From NCBI GenBank assembly GCA_022605955.1, contig JAKCOZ010000009.1, forward strand, positions 3,038,001 through 3,102,000: DNA of 64,000 nt. Reading direction: 5' to 3'. Position numbers and translations under genes: made by a program. The notes under the pieces were generated by a model. It saw only the letters and a program-made list of their open reading frames with translations. It did not search any database and was not told the DNA's origin. The stretch is from Rallus limicola. Taxonomy: Eukaryota > Chordata > Aves > Gruiformes > Rallidae. How positions within the stretch are numbered: position 1 is the stretch's first letter; each line of letters begins with the position of its first letter. Of the stretch, positions 49,237 through 60,970 are shown piece after piece.

Positions 49237-50006
49237 ACCGCGCGGCTGCTAAATATAACCCCACGGACAGAGGAGCTGCAGCGCCCTGACCAGGGGCAGA
49301 GGCAGTGCTCCCCAGCTCCCTGCTGGGGTGAAGGGGGGTCAGGGCAGAGGTGCTAAAAAAAGGACTACCAAATGTCACAGCTTTCCCATTAAAATCATGT
49401 TTTCTCCCCTAATGATGTGATCAGAAGCACTAATTATATTGCTGAGGGGAATTTTTTTCTCCCCAAGACCAAAATAAGAACCTTTCGCTGAGTTAAGACT
49501 TTGGTGGCGTTTGGTTTTCTTTTGTCAGCCTTGGTGTGGAGAACCAACACAGCATCCCAGAGGAAGGGTTTCTCTGGCTTCACTGGAAAATGCTGGTTGA
49601 TGCTGGCAGCTGGGAGCGTGCCAGGATTTGGCAGGACTGGGATGCTGCTGTGGACAGGTTTGCTTACCGGGAGAATGGGATGTGTGCCAGGTTGGGCTGC
49701 TTCTCTGTAAGCATAATTTTGCCATGCTTGGCATTCCCCCCTCCCCAAATAAAAGTAGCTTGCAGTGGTATGTTTGCCAAATGCTGATTTTGGAGGCTAA
49801 TTCCCCAAAGGCACAGAGGGTGGATGTGGTGTGCCCCCCTACAAAGACACTGGTAGTGGAGCCAGGGCCGTCAGCTGTGGTGGCTGCAAGACCAGGGACA
49901 TCTCCTTGAGATCCACCATGGGATCAGCATCGCAGCACAGCAGGGAATTTGGGGCTCTTACAAGAAACAAGGGTTGCAAAGTCAGTCCCAGAATTCAGGC
50001 TGCCTG

Positions 50007-50074
50007 GCCATCCTGGGCTTGATCTTCTTGCCATCCTGGGCTTGGTCTTCTTGCCATCCTGGGCTTGGTCTTCT
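50007..50074 (+). repeat. Three-copy 23-bp tandem repeat
   Basis: Units start at 50007, 50030 and 50053, with consensus GCCATCCTGGGCTTGGTCTT plus CTT. The first unit differs by one base; the third is cut at its last base. Confidence 0.95.
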
Positions 50075-50460
50075 GGTGGGTAAGCGTTAAAACAATCTTT
50101 TTTATAGGTTTCAATGCTGTTTTTTCCTGTTCAGTACATGGGGAGTTGCTCAACAGTCCTTCCTGTCCTTCTCATCAGAACGTTCCTTTACATGTTAGGA
50201 ATCGAAGTGTGTCTGGGTATGACACAGAGTACCTGTGTCCTGCCAAATTCCTGCCTTTGGGGTGTTTCACCAGCATACCAACACGATGCACAGACATCAG
50301 TGAGGAGCTGCAAGCACTGTAATCCTATATAATTAAGACAAGGAAATGAGACAGGGGTGATGCTGCTCCCTTATGCAGCTAGAGATCTGAGGAAAGGAGA
50401 TTAAGGCCCTAAGTGTCTATTAATTTCCAGTGCACAGTTTCAGATAATGAGAGCTTAACT

Positions 50461-50483
50461 TTTTAATTTAATTTAATTTAATT
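50461..50483 (+). repeat. (TTTAA)n microsatellite
   Basis: Four TTTAA units. Confidence 0.95.
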
Positions 50484-52149
50484 GCTCATGCCTAGCGACT
50501 GAACTGCACTTCACTGGTTCAACCTGCTGTGGAAACTCTATTTAAACCAAAAACTCTCCACACCTTGAAATAAACCTTGTTTTAGGGGACTGAACTGGGC
50601 TCTTAAAAAGGAGAAGGGGCCTCTTCATGTGCTCCCACTGCTTTGGGATGCAATGTGGTTCTTCTCCTGAAGACTTGAGACCTGTTACATCCATGTTGAG
50701 ATAAATTAATCACTCTCAGAGGGATTTTACATCTCAGAGACAACTCATATACATTAAGCAATGTAATGTTAGCTACAGGTCAAGGTCTCCTGTCATAGGC
50801 TCAGCTCAGCTCCACAACACTTGGTGTTTCTGGGACAGGGAGTTGCCTCTCTCAGCACTTGGCACCTCATCCCAGCAAGCTGGCAAAAACATCTTTTTTA
50901 ATTATTATTATTTCATAGGATTGCTTTTCTACTCAAATCTCATTGGGTTTTTCAGCTCCTTTCCAGCTCTGCTGTTTTTCTGTTGGATTTTCTGTACCCT
51001 TCTCAGATGTTGGCTGCCCTGGGATTTGCATGCCCAGTTTTCCTTGGCTCTTTTATTGCTTCTGGTCCAAAAAAATCCCTCTGTTAACACTAAACCACCT
51101 TACAGCATCACAGTGGGATACACATCACTTGCTTTCCCCCCTTTCTTTCCATCAAACTTGCCCGATGTTGTGACCACCTGGGAGGCACAGGGCACGGCCA
51201 ACACGCACTCTGAGCGGGATTTTGCAGTAAGGCAGAGCTGAAATCAAACTAAATATCCCAGATAAACCATGACTTCAGACATCTCCAACTGGATTTGACT
51301 TCTGAGCCTTGGCCTCACCTCTGTTGGCGATGTGCATGGCTTTGATACACACCTTTATACATCTATGTGTGTATATATAAACCCTGCTCTTTAATGCCTC
51401 CTACAGCAGCAAGCTGTTTCTCTTCTCCCAGAGTCTCCAGATGGTGCTGAAATCTTCTGTTTTGGGGGGTTTATTTGTTTGTTTAATTTTAGATAACTTC
51501 CCACACTTGGGCCCTAAGCAGGATGTCTCAGCCTTCCCATTTACCAAACAACCTCACTTTTAACTCAGTTTCTGTCCCCACTGCCAGCCCCCCTTTCCCA
51601 AGCGGGTCTGTGATGAGTCCTCACAGTTTATAATTAGTGTTGCCACTGAGGTTCGTTTTCAAAATCTCTCTTGTTCTTCCCCTTCCCAAAATAACTCACA
51701 ATTTCCTCTGTGTTGCAATCAAACTTATTTCTTATCTCCACACTGGATCAAGACTGAGTTTTCTGAGGAGGTTTGGCTATTAAAAACTAAAAGAGAGAAC
51801 CACAGATCTCATGTGCTGCTGGAAGAGTGCTGTATAAATACATATATCCCTCATTGCTTTTAGGCTCTCTCTGGGTTGGTGGGGGTTTTTTGTTTATTTT
51901 CTTTTAAAAAGTGTAACTATTGCATCTAATTTGTGTCTCCAGAAATAAGTTGATCCCACCTCTGCATCTGGGGTGAGCTGGGATGGATTTGACTCCTCAC
52001 CCTGATGCCAAGCTGCCTTGCAGCTCCTTCAAGTGCAGCTGAGACAAGGAGTTTTTCTGGTTGCTTTCATCAAAGCTTCCTTTGAGGTCAGATGCTCTTT
52101 GGGTTTGCAATGGATCTTCCCAGGGCAATGAGGATGGGGAAGGGTCTGG

Positions 52150-52352
52150 GGGGAAGTCTTATGAGGAGAGGCTGAAGTCCCTGGGTTTTTTCAGCCTGTA
52201 GAAGAGGACGCTGAGGTGGGGGACCTCATGGGGGTCTGTGGCTTCCTGACAAGGGGGAGTGAAGGGGCAGGTGCCAATCTCTCTCCTCTCTTTGGGGACG
52301 AAGGATAGCACCTGAGGGGAGAGCAAGAAGCTGCACCATCCTCCATCCCAGT
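52150..52352 (+). repeat. CR1 LINE internal fragment of another subfamily
   Basis: It contains GAGGAGAGGCTGAAGTCCCT, TTTCAGCCTGTAGAAGAGGA, and a CTTCCTGACAAGGGGGAGTG block that align with the middle of CR1 3' regions. The usual 3' tail is missing. Confidence 0.6.
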
Positions 52353-52596
52353 CCTCCCTTCCATCAACCCCCCAGAACAAAATGACTGAGCCAAACAACG
52401 AGTGTTGGAAAGGCTGGACCTCACAGAGAAAAATGTTGGGCTCATTATTACCTTCCCTTCCTCACACAGGCCCTGCTGTGAGGCACTAGTGATTAGAGGC
52501 GATGCTGGGGACCAAGCTAGATGAGAATTAGTCTGTCTTTGGGAAATCACCACCCAGAGGTTTTCAGGTTCCTTGTGCTGCCATGTAAATTGCTTT

Positions 52597-53143
52597 TCAC
52601 AGAATCGTAGGGGTTGGAAGGGAGCTCCAGAGCCCACCAGGTCCAACCCCCTGCCAAAGCAGGGTCCCTAGGACAGAGCACACAGGGAGGCGTCCAGACA
52701 GGGCTGGAATCTCTCCAGAGAAGGAGACTTCACACCCCTTGGGCAGCCTGTCCCAGGGCTCCCTCACCCTCACTGGGAAGAAGTTCGTCACCATGTTGGT
52801 GCGGAACTCCCTGTGCTCCAACTTGAGGCCATCGCCCCTTGTCCTGCCCTCACAGACACTGAGAAGAGGCTTCCCATGTCCCCCTGTGTCCCACCCTTCA
52901 GCTATTGATAAACACTGATCAGATCCCCTCTCAGGCTTCTTTTCCCCAGGCTGAACAGCCCCAGCTCCCTCAGCCTTTCCTCACAGGGGAGATGCTCCAG
53001 GCCGTTCATCACCTCCATATCCTTCTGCTGGACTCTCTCCAGGAGCTCCCTGGCTTTTTTATCCCAGGGAGCCCAGAACTGGACACAATACTGCAGGTGG
53101 GGCCTGACCAGGGCAGGGCAGAGGGGGAGGATCACCTCCTTTG
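52597..53143 (-). repeat. CR1 LINE, 3' about 0.55 kb
   Basis: It opens with TCACAGAATCGTAGGGGTTG. On the minus strand the frame 53135-52902 encodes [20 protein letters not shown] and [11 protein letters not shown]. It is nearly the reverse of 62503-62886. Confidence 0.97.
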
Positions 53144-53529
53144 CTCAGCTTCAGCTCTTTCAGCTGGACACATTACTTTGACAACACATTTTAATAGCTG
53201 GTTTTTTTAAAAAATACAACAAAACCACTTTAAAAATATTTCCAGCTACCTCCAGTCCTAGCCTGCATTTGTCCTGGCAGTCTTGAGACTGGATTCCTGG
53301 CTGCAGATATTCTCCTGACCCTCTTCCTCATCTTCCCTTTGCCTGTCAAGCAGAGCTCCAGCCGAGCTGTACAAGCCAAGAGGGTGAATCGCTTGTCCGA
53401 TTGTTCACAGGCTCGTGTCATTTCCCTTCCTGGGAAAGCAAACCCATGATGCCAACATGACATCCACCCTGTATGAAGCAGCCCACTCACAGGAACTGTT
53501 CTCTCTTGCTCTCACCATAGTGAAAAGGA

Positions 53530-53571
<42 letters not shown>

Positions 53572-53922
53572 CCTCTTAATAACCCTCTCCTCCTGGGGCG
53601 GCAGGAGGGGTTGGTGGAGCATTGGTCAATACAATGTTCCTCACCACACCGTTATCCAACACCCGTGCTGTGGTTTCCACAAGAATTGGGTTTTGATCAG
53701 GTGGTGAAGAAGTCTTTGAGCATATTTGGCTCTCTTCCAGGTGGCATCCGCTGCTGCCCAGCCCAGCTGGTGGGACCTGGGTGCCCAGCCTTGCACTGGG
53801 TGTCCCAGGGGTAGGGCAGCTGGTACCCACTGGATTACACATCTCCGCTGGGAATAACTTCCCTAAGAGTTCCTAGGAATTGTGTTTGTCTTTCCATGGG
53901 CGTGTCATTCAGTGGCATTTCC
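53144..53922. other. Noncoding DNA with (TG)n
   Basis: Apart from the microsatellite, nothing recognised. Confidence 0.6.
53532..53568 (+). repeat. (TG)n microsatellite, about 18 units
   Basis: An uninterrupted TG dinucleotide run of 37 bases. It is likely length-polymorphic. Confidence 0.99.
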
Positions 53923-54062
53923 AAGGCCAGGCTGGCTGGAGCCCTGGGCAACCTTGTGTATCTCCAGGTCTGGAGGTTGGTGTCCCTGCCTGTGGCAGGG
54001 GGTTGGAACTCTGTGATCCTTGGGGTCCCTTCAACCCAGACCAGTCTGTGATTCTATGATTT
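53923..54062 (+). repeat. CR1 LINE 3' end, short
   Basis: It runs from GGAGCCCTGGGCAACCTTGT to a GTGATTCTATGATT tail. It is the same subfamily as 35220-35406 in the opposite orientation. Confidence 0.95.
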
Positions 54063-54180
54063 CCTGAGGGTGGCTGGGATGTTCAGAGCCTGGCTTAGAG
54101 TTTACAGCACAAAGTTTGTACCTGAGTGTGCAGTGCTGCAGGCTGGGCAGAGGCATTTCCCCTCAGCTCTCAGCATTACT

Positions 54181-54420
54181 TGTACCATCTCACATGATAC
54201 TCTCTTCCTCCTCCATATACTTTGCTGCCTTGACAATTAAATCTGTGCTTGTGTTTAGTCTAACACCATCAATTAAAACAACAAACGATAACAGACCGAG
54301 GATCAACCCTTGAGCAGATCCCTGAGTAACCTCCTTCCACCCCAATACTGCCCTCACAACTTCTTTCCTAAACACTTTCTCATCCATCTCACTATCTCAT
54401 CTCCAAACCCATTTAGCCAG
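54181..54420 (-). repeat. Diverged LINE reverse-transcriptase remnant (CR1/L2-like)
   Basis: The minus-strand frame 54387-54190 contains GSAQGLILGLLSFVVLID, which fits the LINE palm motif QG-x-LG-x-LL-F. The DNA also resembles the reverse strand of CR1 ORF2 around that motif. It is strongly diverged and the family cannot be named. Confidence 0.4.
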
Positions 54421-55789
54421 TAATTATGGTCGCTCTCTGCTTTGCTAATTTTGCTTTAGCAAATAGCTTGGGCAGAGCATCAGCTGAGCCCATCCCTTCT
54501 CAGGACAGGCCTAACTGTGGGAGCAACCTGCTTCTCAGGAAAACAACCAATACATTCCAAAAAGCCAGAGTTGAGGTGATTTAATACTTTCTTCCTGCTT
54601 CCAATTTTGGCTTTTCAGTAAATTTTCCTGGGAGAAGGACCACTTTCCCTTTTGCTCTGCAAAACATACCCTATTTCTAAGTGCAGCAAGAGTCACTCCT
54701 CTCTCTCAGCCAGTTCTTCTATAGGATACTGTATTATTTATGTCATCTTACGCTCTTCTATATTACACATGGTCTTTTATGGCTAGTTCTAAGCTGGATT
54801 TTCCCTCCAGATGTTTATCCTAAGCTTTCAAAGAGAAAAAAACCCCAACAAACTCATGGATGACTCAAGAAGATAAGTTGCCAAGGGTGGGCAGCTGGGA
54901 TTTACCACCACGCTGGGGTCAACGTCTTAACGCAGCGGATGGGATTTCAGACCTTGTAAGGGGGAATTTAACTGGGGAAGGGTGAGGACTGGGGAAGGTT
55001 TTAGGAAACCCACTGCTCTGGTTGCATAGTGAGAGGCTATGACAGTATCTAATGTATGCAAAGAGCGGAGGCGAAGCGCCGGGTGGCTAAAAGGCTCTTT
55101 TGTGGTGTTTCGCTGTACCGCTTGGCAAGGCTGCCCTCGCTTCACGCCCTGTCTCCCTCCCTGAGGCACTGGCCTGGAAAAACCAGCTGCAGAGGTTCCA
55201 GGCAGTAGGGAGAGATTTAAATACCCCAAAAGTCTTGTTCTTGTGTTTTTCTAATAGATGGGAAAGTGGGTAACAATCGGTGTCCTGAACCCTCTTGTGT
55301 TCAGCCTAATTAAGTCATGTAATGCTATTAATAAGCAGGGAGGTTTGGCCGAGGATCCAGGGAATGCCAAAATCATGTTGTCTTCAGTGCTGGTGTTTAA
55401 AAGCCTGTTGTGATAGAAAATCACGCCCACAGATTGGTGGTATCAGAAAACAGCCACGTTTGGACCAGCTTGCACAAAGAAAGGGACCAGAGCAACCCTC
55501 TCCTGAGCTGCCTGTCCTTCTGAAGCTGGGCTGGGGGCATGTCAGATGGGGAGGGTAGGACAGAAGGAGCCGGTACCTGCATCCTGCAGAAATCAGTGGC
55601 CTGGGCAAACACCTTTGGATGCATTTAGTTTCCATGATTTTCAACGTGTCCCTCTGTGAGAACAGAAAATGGCTGCAGCAAAGTCACGTGCAGGCCTGTA
55701 AAGGAGAGTAACGGAGTTACCGTGGCCTGTGTAGTGCAGAGCAAGGAATGTTTCATCTCGTGAGACAGCATCGCCCTGGAGAAGTCATA
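54421..55789. other. Unique noncoding DNA
   Basis: Nothing recognised. There is a small CpG-bearing patch near 55060-55150. Confidence 0.55.
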
Positions 55790-56112
55790 AGAATCATAGA
55801 ATCCCAGACTGGTCTGGGTTGGAAGGGACCCCAAGGATCACAGAGCTCCAACCCCCTGACACAGGCAGGGGCACCAACCTCCAGGTCTGGAGCTACAAAG
55901 GGTTGCCCAGAGCCCCAGCCAACCTGGGCTTGAACACCCCCAGGGATGGGGCACCCACCCCCTCTCTGGGCAGCCCCTTCCAGCCCCTCACCACTCTCTC
56001 TAGAAAGAACTTCCTCCTAAGATCTCATCTAACCCTTCCTTCCTCCAGCTTCACTCCATCCCCCTTGTCCAGCCCCCAGAATGCCACCCCCCGGCATGAC
56101 ACCAGTCCCCCA
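55790..56112 (-). repeat. CR1 LINE 3' fragment
   Basis: It opens with AGAATCATAGAATCCCAGAC, then GGTCTGGGTTGGAAGGGACC and GGGGCACCAACCTCCAGGTC, and extends to about 320 bases. It is the same subfamily as 35220-35406. Confidence 0.95.
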
Positions 56113-56427
56113 CCAAGGATGCTCTGGGTGCACATGAGCACTTGCAGGCGGGAGGGCCAGTTATGCTGGGAGATCTGGGACCGAACCTGCCAGAATCCCT
56201 GAGCACAAATCAGTTTCCAGCGTGAACCACCACGTCTTTACCCTCAACCCAAACTAGCGTCATCCCCGTATCGTTTCAGCGGTCAAGCAGGGAGCATTGG
56301 CATCGCAGGGGTTCTGCTCACGGGGAGGGAGGGGGTTTGGTTTGGACAACCGGGCAGGAGAGAGGGAGGGAGGGAGTTAGCAGATCCCTGGTTTCCAGAA
56401 GAGGGTGGCTCCAGCTCAGCAGTCTGT

Positions 56428-56445
56428 AAGCGCCCTCTGGTGTGA
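56428..56445 (-). promoter_or_regulatory. CTCF-like binding site
   Basis: On the minus strand the site reads ACACCAGAGGGCGCT (56429-56443). It matches the known CTCF core (CCASYAGRKGGCRS) at all but one of the core positions. CTCF anchors chromatin loops. Occupancy is inferred, not shown. Confidence 0.5.
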
Positions 56446-57019
56446 ACACAGCCCTCTGCCTCCGCCAGCTCGGCCCTGCACCTGTGGCCGGCAAACACCC
56501 ACGGGCAGGAGAACACTTGGGCGTTTCGGGTGCTGGAAAGAGGGGTGACAGCCACCCAGCGCCGTGAAGGCATCACTCTCGGAGAGGGAGAAGGTCGTCC
56601 GCAGGTCGGACGTCAGCTTGTGAGACCCTGCTTCAGGTCATACCAACGTTTGTGGTGGTAAAGGGGATCGGTCTGGTGGAGCTGAGACCCCCAGTTGGTA
56701 CCTGGATTAGGACAAAAAGGCATAGCTGGCTCCTGGGAGATGGTCTGGACACCCCACCCCAGCAGATGATGGGACTTTCAGAAGGAATGCTGGAAAAAAA
56801 GGGGAATTTGAGGTGGGGCAGAGAGCAGGAGAAATATATATTTGAGGATAATTAAGGGATTTGAGGTGCCACATGTGAAACACAGACCAGAAGGGCCACA
56901 AACGATAGCAAAGATATTGCTGGTGAGGTGACCAGAGCAGTGAGAGTGGGGAAAAGGCCACGAGGAAGGTGAGAAGAGCCACTCAGGCCTGACAGCCTGA
57001 GCTCGGTGACAAGGAACAT

Positions 57020-57200
57020 GGGGAGAAGCCTGTAGCTGGGGGGGGATGCAAAGAATGATTAATGAGATGATAAAGCATCTGGGCAATCAATTATGTCGGT
57101 TAAGTGCTGAGAAGGCAGCACACGGCATGTAGCTAATCAGGAGCTGCAGTGCTCATTAATTCACCCCAGCAAACAGGCTGTCAGTCAGGTTTGCTGAAGG
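57020..57200. promoter_or_regulatory. Candidate conserved noncoding element
   Basis: An AT-rich block with AATGATTAATGAGATGATAA, CAATCAATTATGTCGG, GCTAATCAGGAGC and CTCATTAATTCACC; that is, repeated PBX/homeodomain-type cores. Confidence 0.35.
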
Positions 57201-57437
57201 AAGTGGCCAACTCTGGGGTTCCTCGGGCTCCTGGCGCTACCAAAGTGGGAGCACCTGAGGAATGAGGGGGGAAAAACCTGGGGAAACCGGTATCTGGGAT
57301 ACTCTGAAATATGAGGGGTGGGTGCAGCTATTTTTGGAGAGTTACCAAACCCTCGTTACTCCTAATTATCTTCTGCAGAGGGGTTACCTGTCAGCACAGC
57401 CCTTTGCTGGAGCCTGATGGAGTCTGAGATTCTGGCT

Positions 57438-57771
57438 TTATTAATGTCTATAACTATGTGAAGGGTAAGAGTCAGGAGGACAGAGCCAGGCTCTTCCCAG
57501 GGATGGCAGCGACAGGACAAGGGGCAGCGGGTGCAGCTGGAGCAGAGGAAGTTCCATGGGAATGTCAGGAGGAGCTTTTTCCCTGTGAGGGTGACAGAGC
57601 CCTGGGACAGGCTGCCCAGAGAGGCTGTGGAGTTTCCTTCTCTGGAGACATTCAAACCCCACCTGGATGTGTTCCTGTGGGATTTAGTCTGGGTGATCCT
57701 GCTCTGGCAGGGGGTTGGATGGTCTTTTGAGGTCCCTCCCAACTCCTCACATGCTGTGACTCTGTGACTCT
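57438..57771 (+). repeat. CR1 LINE 3' fragment
   Basis: It contains GGACAAGGGGCAGCGGGTGC, GAGGGTGACAGAGCCCTGGG, GGAGACATTCAAACCCCACC and a CTGTGACTCTGTGACTC tail. Confidence 0.95.
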
Positions 57772-58451
57772 GCAATCCCAGCTGGTGCTGCTTCACCCCC
57801 TGGGTCTCTGCTGTAGCTGGGGGTGCTGAGGCAGGACATGCACCAGGGATGCACCAAATCCCTCCCAGTCCCGTGAAACGGGGCATGCTGAGGCACAAAG
57901 GTGAAAGGAACGTGGGTGGCATGGCCAGGAGATGGGGAAAACCAGCTCCAAGTCTCTTAACAGAAGGGGTCGAAAGGGCTGGGGAGTCCAGCACTATTGC
58001 TTCAGCCTCACAAAGAGGGTGGGACAATTAAAACAGAAGCAGGATAAGGAAAATAGAGGGGTAAGGTTATTCGGGCTCAGCAGGGCCTGGATGAATCGTG
58101 GTTTATTTGCTTTGGCCAATAGCTTGAGGAAGCTTTAAACAATTGGGTTATAGTGGAGGACTGGAAGGTCCCTGGAGGACCAGAGATGAACAGTAAGCCC
58201 CTTTATACAGAGCAGGACTTATGGGCTTATTGATGTTTAGATTCCTGAAAACTACTGGGACATCCTATCAAACATCTCACTCCTACAGACCCTCAGCACT
58301 GGCAGGATGATCAATACATTCACACAGATGGTTTGGTAGAAAAATCTTGTTTTAAATTAAACAAAAAAGCTTTGTTGGGTTGCTGACCCAGAAAAGAGAA
58401 AGATATGGGTCACTTGGCTTTAGTAATGTCACTGATATTTCAGTGTTATGT
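57772..58451. other. Unique noncoding DNA
   Basis: Nothing recognised. Confidence 0.55.
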
Positions 58452-59092
58452 CCAAGCAAGACATCAGTGTGAATCTGCAGCCCAGAAAGCCAACCACATC
58501 CTGGGCTGCACCATGAGGAGTGTGGCCAGCACACTGAGAGAGGGGATTCTGCCCCTCTGTTCTGGGGAGACCTCACCTGGAGTGCTGTGTCCAGCTTTGG
58601 AGCCCTCAACACAAGGACGTGGGCCTGTTGGAGTGTGTCCTGAGGAGGCTACAAAAATGATCCAAGGGCTGGAGCATCTCTCCTATGGAGACAGGGTGAG
58701 AGAGTTGGGATTGTCCAGCCCAAAGAAGGCTCCGGGGGAATCTTACAGCAGCCTTCCAGTCCCTGAAAGGTGCCTATAAGAAAGCTGAGGAAGAACTGCT
58801 CCCAAGGGCACAGAGCAATAGGACAAGGGGTGATGGGTTTAAACTAGAAAAGGGGAGATTTAGGTTGGATATTAGGAAAAAGTTCTCCAGTATGAGGGTG
58901 GTGAGACCCTGGCACAGGTTGCCCAGAGAGGTGGTGGAGGCCCCATCCCTGGAGACATTCAAGGTCAGGCTTGATGGGGCTCTGAGTGACCTGATCTAGC
59001 GAAGATATTTCTGCTTCTGCAGGGGGGTGGGACTAGATGGGCTCAGAAGGTCCCTTCCAACCCAACACACTCTAGGGTTCCATGATCCTGCA
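58452..59092 (+). repeat. CR1 LINE 3' about 0.64 kb
   Basis: It opens in ORF2 (GCAGCCCAGAAAGCCAACCA), passes the ATGATCCAAGGGCTGGAGCA region and GGTTGGATATTAGGAAAAAG, and ends at GTCCCTTCCAACCC. It is moderately diverged, with frame breaks. Confidence 0.95.
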
Positions 59093-59539
59093 GAAAACAA
59101 CCGAGTCTTTCTCGGAGTAATTTCTGGGGAACAGGACTGGTCTGTGGGGATGCTGAGGGCACTTTCATAGGGGAAAGGATGGGATCCCGCTTGGGGCGCA
59201 GTTTGGAAGCCACGAGCTGTCACCTGTGACTGCTTGGGGAGCAGGGCTGCCAGGCTGAACGCAGGGCAGTTTGGGCAGCGGTGCCAGCGATGCCTTGAGG
59301 AAACACAGTTCGCATCAGGCGAAGCGGACGCTCGATTACGTATCTGGGCTTCGAGTCTCAGCACCAACCCCCTGCCAAAACATCGCTCTGCTGTTCTAGC
59401 ATCCTTGACTCGGTGGGGAAGCTGCAATGCAAATATCTCTCCAAAGAGAGAAGAGACTTGAAACGATAATCTGCTGGCAAACAATGCTCTTTAAGAGCTT
59501 AAAACAGACCTTCTGTTGGCCAAGGGTGTCACAGTTTTG
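59093..59539. other. Unique noncoding DNA
   Basis: It contains an octamer ATGCAAAT (59427-59434) and CpG-bearing sequence near 59270-59345. No gene. Confidence 0.5.
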
Positions 59540-59925
59540 TGTAGCTCCAGCCTGGTTCCCCACAGAGTCACAAGTCCCCCAGTGTTGGTCGGTCTCTCCA
59601 CCGACTGTAGATGGTCTCTGCTCCCCATCCTTATCCATGGGCTGCAGGGGGACGGGCTGCTTCACCATGCTCTTCTCCACAGGCCACAGGGGAATCTCTC
59701 CCTCCAGCACCTGAAGCGCCACATTCTTCCCCCGCCCCCCCCAACTTCTTCCCTGCCCTTGGTGCCTGCACAGCTCCTCACACCTTCTCACTCCCTTCTC
59801 TAGGGCACAGAGAGGCTGCTGGTGGGTTTTTCTCCTCACTGTGGTTCCCAGAGGTGCTGTGACCACCGCTGATGGGCTCAGCCTTGGTCAGCAGCAACTC
59901 TGGCCTTGAATCAGCCTTGAATCAC
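59540..59925. repeat. Avian interspersed LTR-like repeat, copy B
   Basis: Second copy of the repeat at 7990-8450, same orientation. It is cut short at its right end, where a 10-base unit CCTTGAATCA is duplicated (about 59904-59924) before unrelated sequence resumes. Confidence 0.7.
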
Positions 59926-60970
59926 ACTGCCACAGGCACCTCACAGCCACTTATGGTAGAGGAATGCCTGAATTATCCGGGCACAGCGCTATGGATTTGG
60001 GAAGGGTAACAGGCTGCTGCTTGGAACTGGTATGCTGGCCAAGGGGAGTCTCTTCTTTATTCAGTGCCTGGAGCACCAGAGGCTCCGGGCTGCATGCTGT
60101 GGATGTGACCCAGAGAAATCCTTCAGTGGAAGGTAAAAGAACAGCACAGCAAGCACTGTGCTTATTTAGCACCCCCTTGTTTATACTGCAATGCACATGG
60201 GACAGACAGTGTGGTGATATTATATATTCCCCCCCCTTCTCCACCCCCCTTGGAAACAAAGAGCCCTCACGATCTGAGGAGGCTGGAAGGCAGCCGATAC
60301 CATCATTCCTCAGTGGGACACATGGCAGGAATCAAAGCCTCCGGACATAGTTTCTCCAGCTCAGCTTCTGAAGACCGGGTAAGCAGGAGACGGAAACGGA
60401 GGCTCAAGTTTTGCCCCTCTTTCTGTGCCTAGAAATAATCAAGGGAAGGAGAAACACCGAGCATCAGCCACACAGCGAGCTGAACACGGCAGTATTCCCC
60501 AGAAAGGAAGGGGAGTTTGCTTTGGGGGTTCAGCACGTGTCACTTCAATACAAGTCCTGCAGCATGTAGCCTTCGTTAGAGCCTTTGTTCCACTGAACCA
60601 CCTCCTTCCCAGCACACACTCAGGCTGGGGGTGAGGTATTTAACAGCTGACACCAAGGAGACTTTCCCCAGGGGTATGTAGCCCGGCGAAGAGTGGGATT
60701 CACCTTGCTGAATAAGCAGCAGAGTACACAAGCTGCTGATGCTGAGGTCAAGCAGCATGGCCAGACTCAGCATGCAGGTCCCCTGTCCAGGCAGGGTGGC
60801 ATCAGACCAAACTAAACTGACATTTTTCCTCTGTGAGGGGAGCAAGGCTGAGAGAATTCTTCTTTGCCTTTCTCAATTGCTGAAGCCCACAGACCCATGG
60901 TCTCCCTTTGCTCTACAGGGGGGGAAAAAAGCAATGATTTTGTTTCTCACAGCATCAAAACATACACAGC
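59926..60970. other. Unique noncoding DNA
   Basis: Nothing recognised. Confidence 0.55.

Larger units (their letters stand above)
43674..52149. other. 8.5 kb of mostly unique noncoding DNA
   Basis: It holds three tandem repeats and a GC-rich block (about 48680-49330) with long overlapping open frames on both strands. The longest minus-strand frame (49378-48668, 236 codons) starts at GTG and has no recognised domain. Confidence 0.55.
56113..57437. other. Noncoding DNA with CTCF-like site and candidate enhancer
   Basis: It includes G-rich stretches (56323-56336, 56361-56375), the CTCF-like site and the AT-rich block at 57020-57200. Confidence 0.55.

Noticed and set aside
48668..49378. 236-codon open frame on the minus strand, overlapped by long plus-strand frames
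   Set aside because: It starts at GTG, has low-complexity Pro/Ser/Ala-rich composition typical of GC-rich noncoding DNA, and is mirrored by frames on the other strand.
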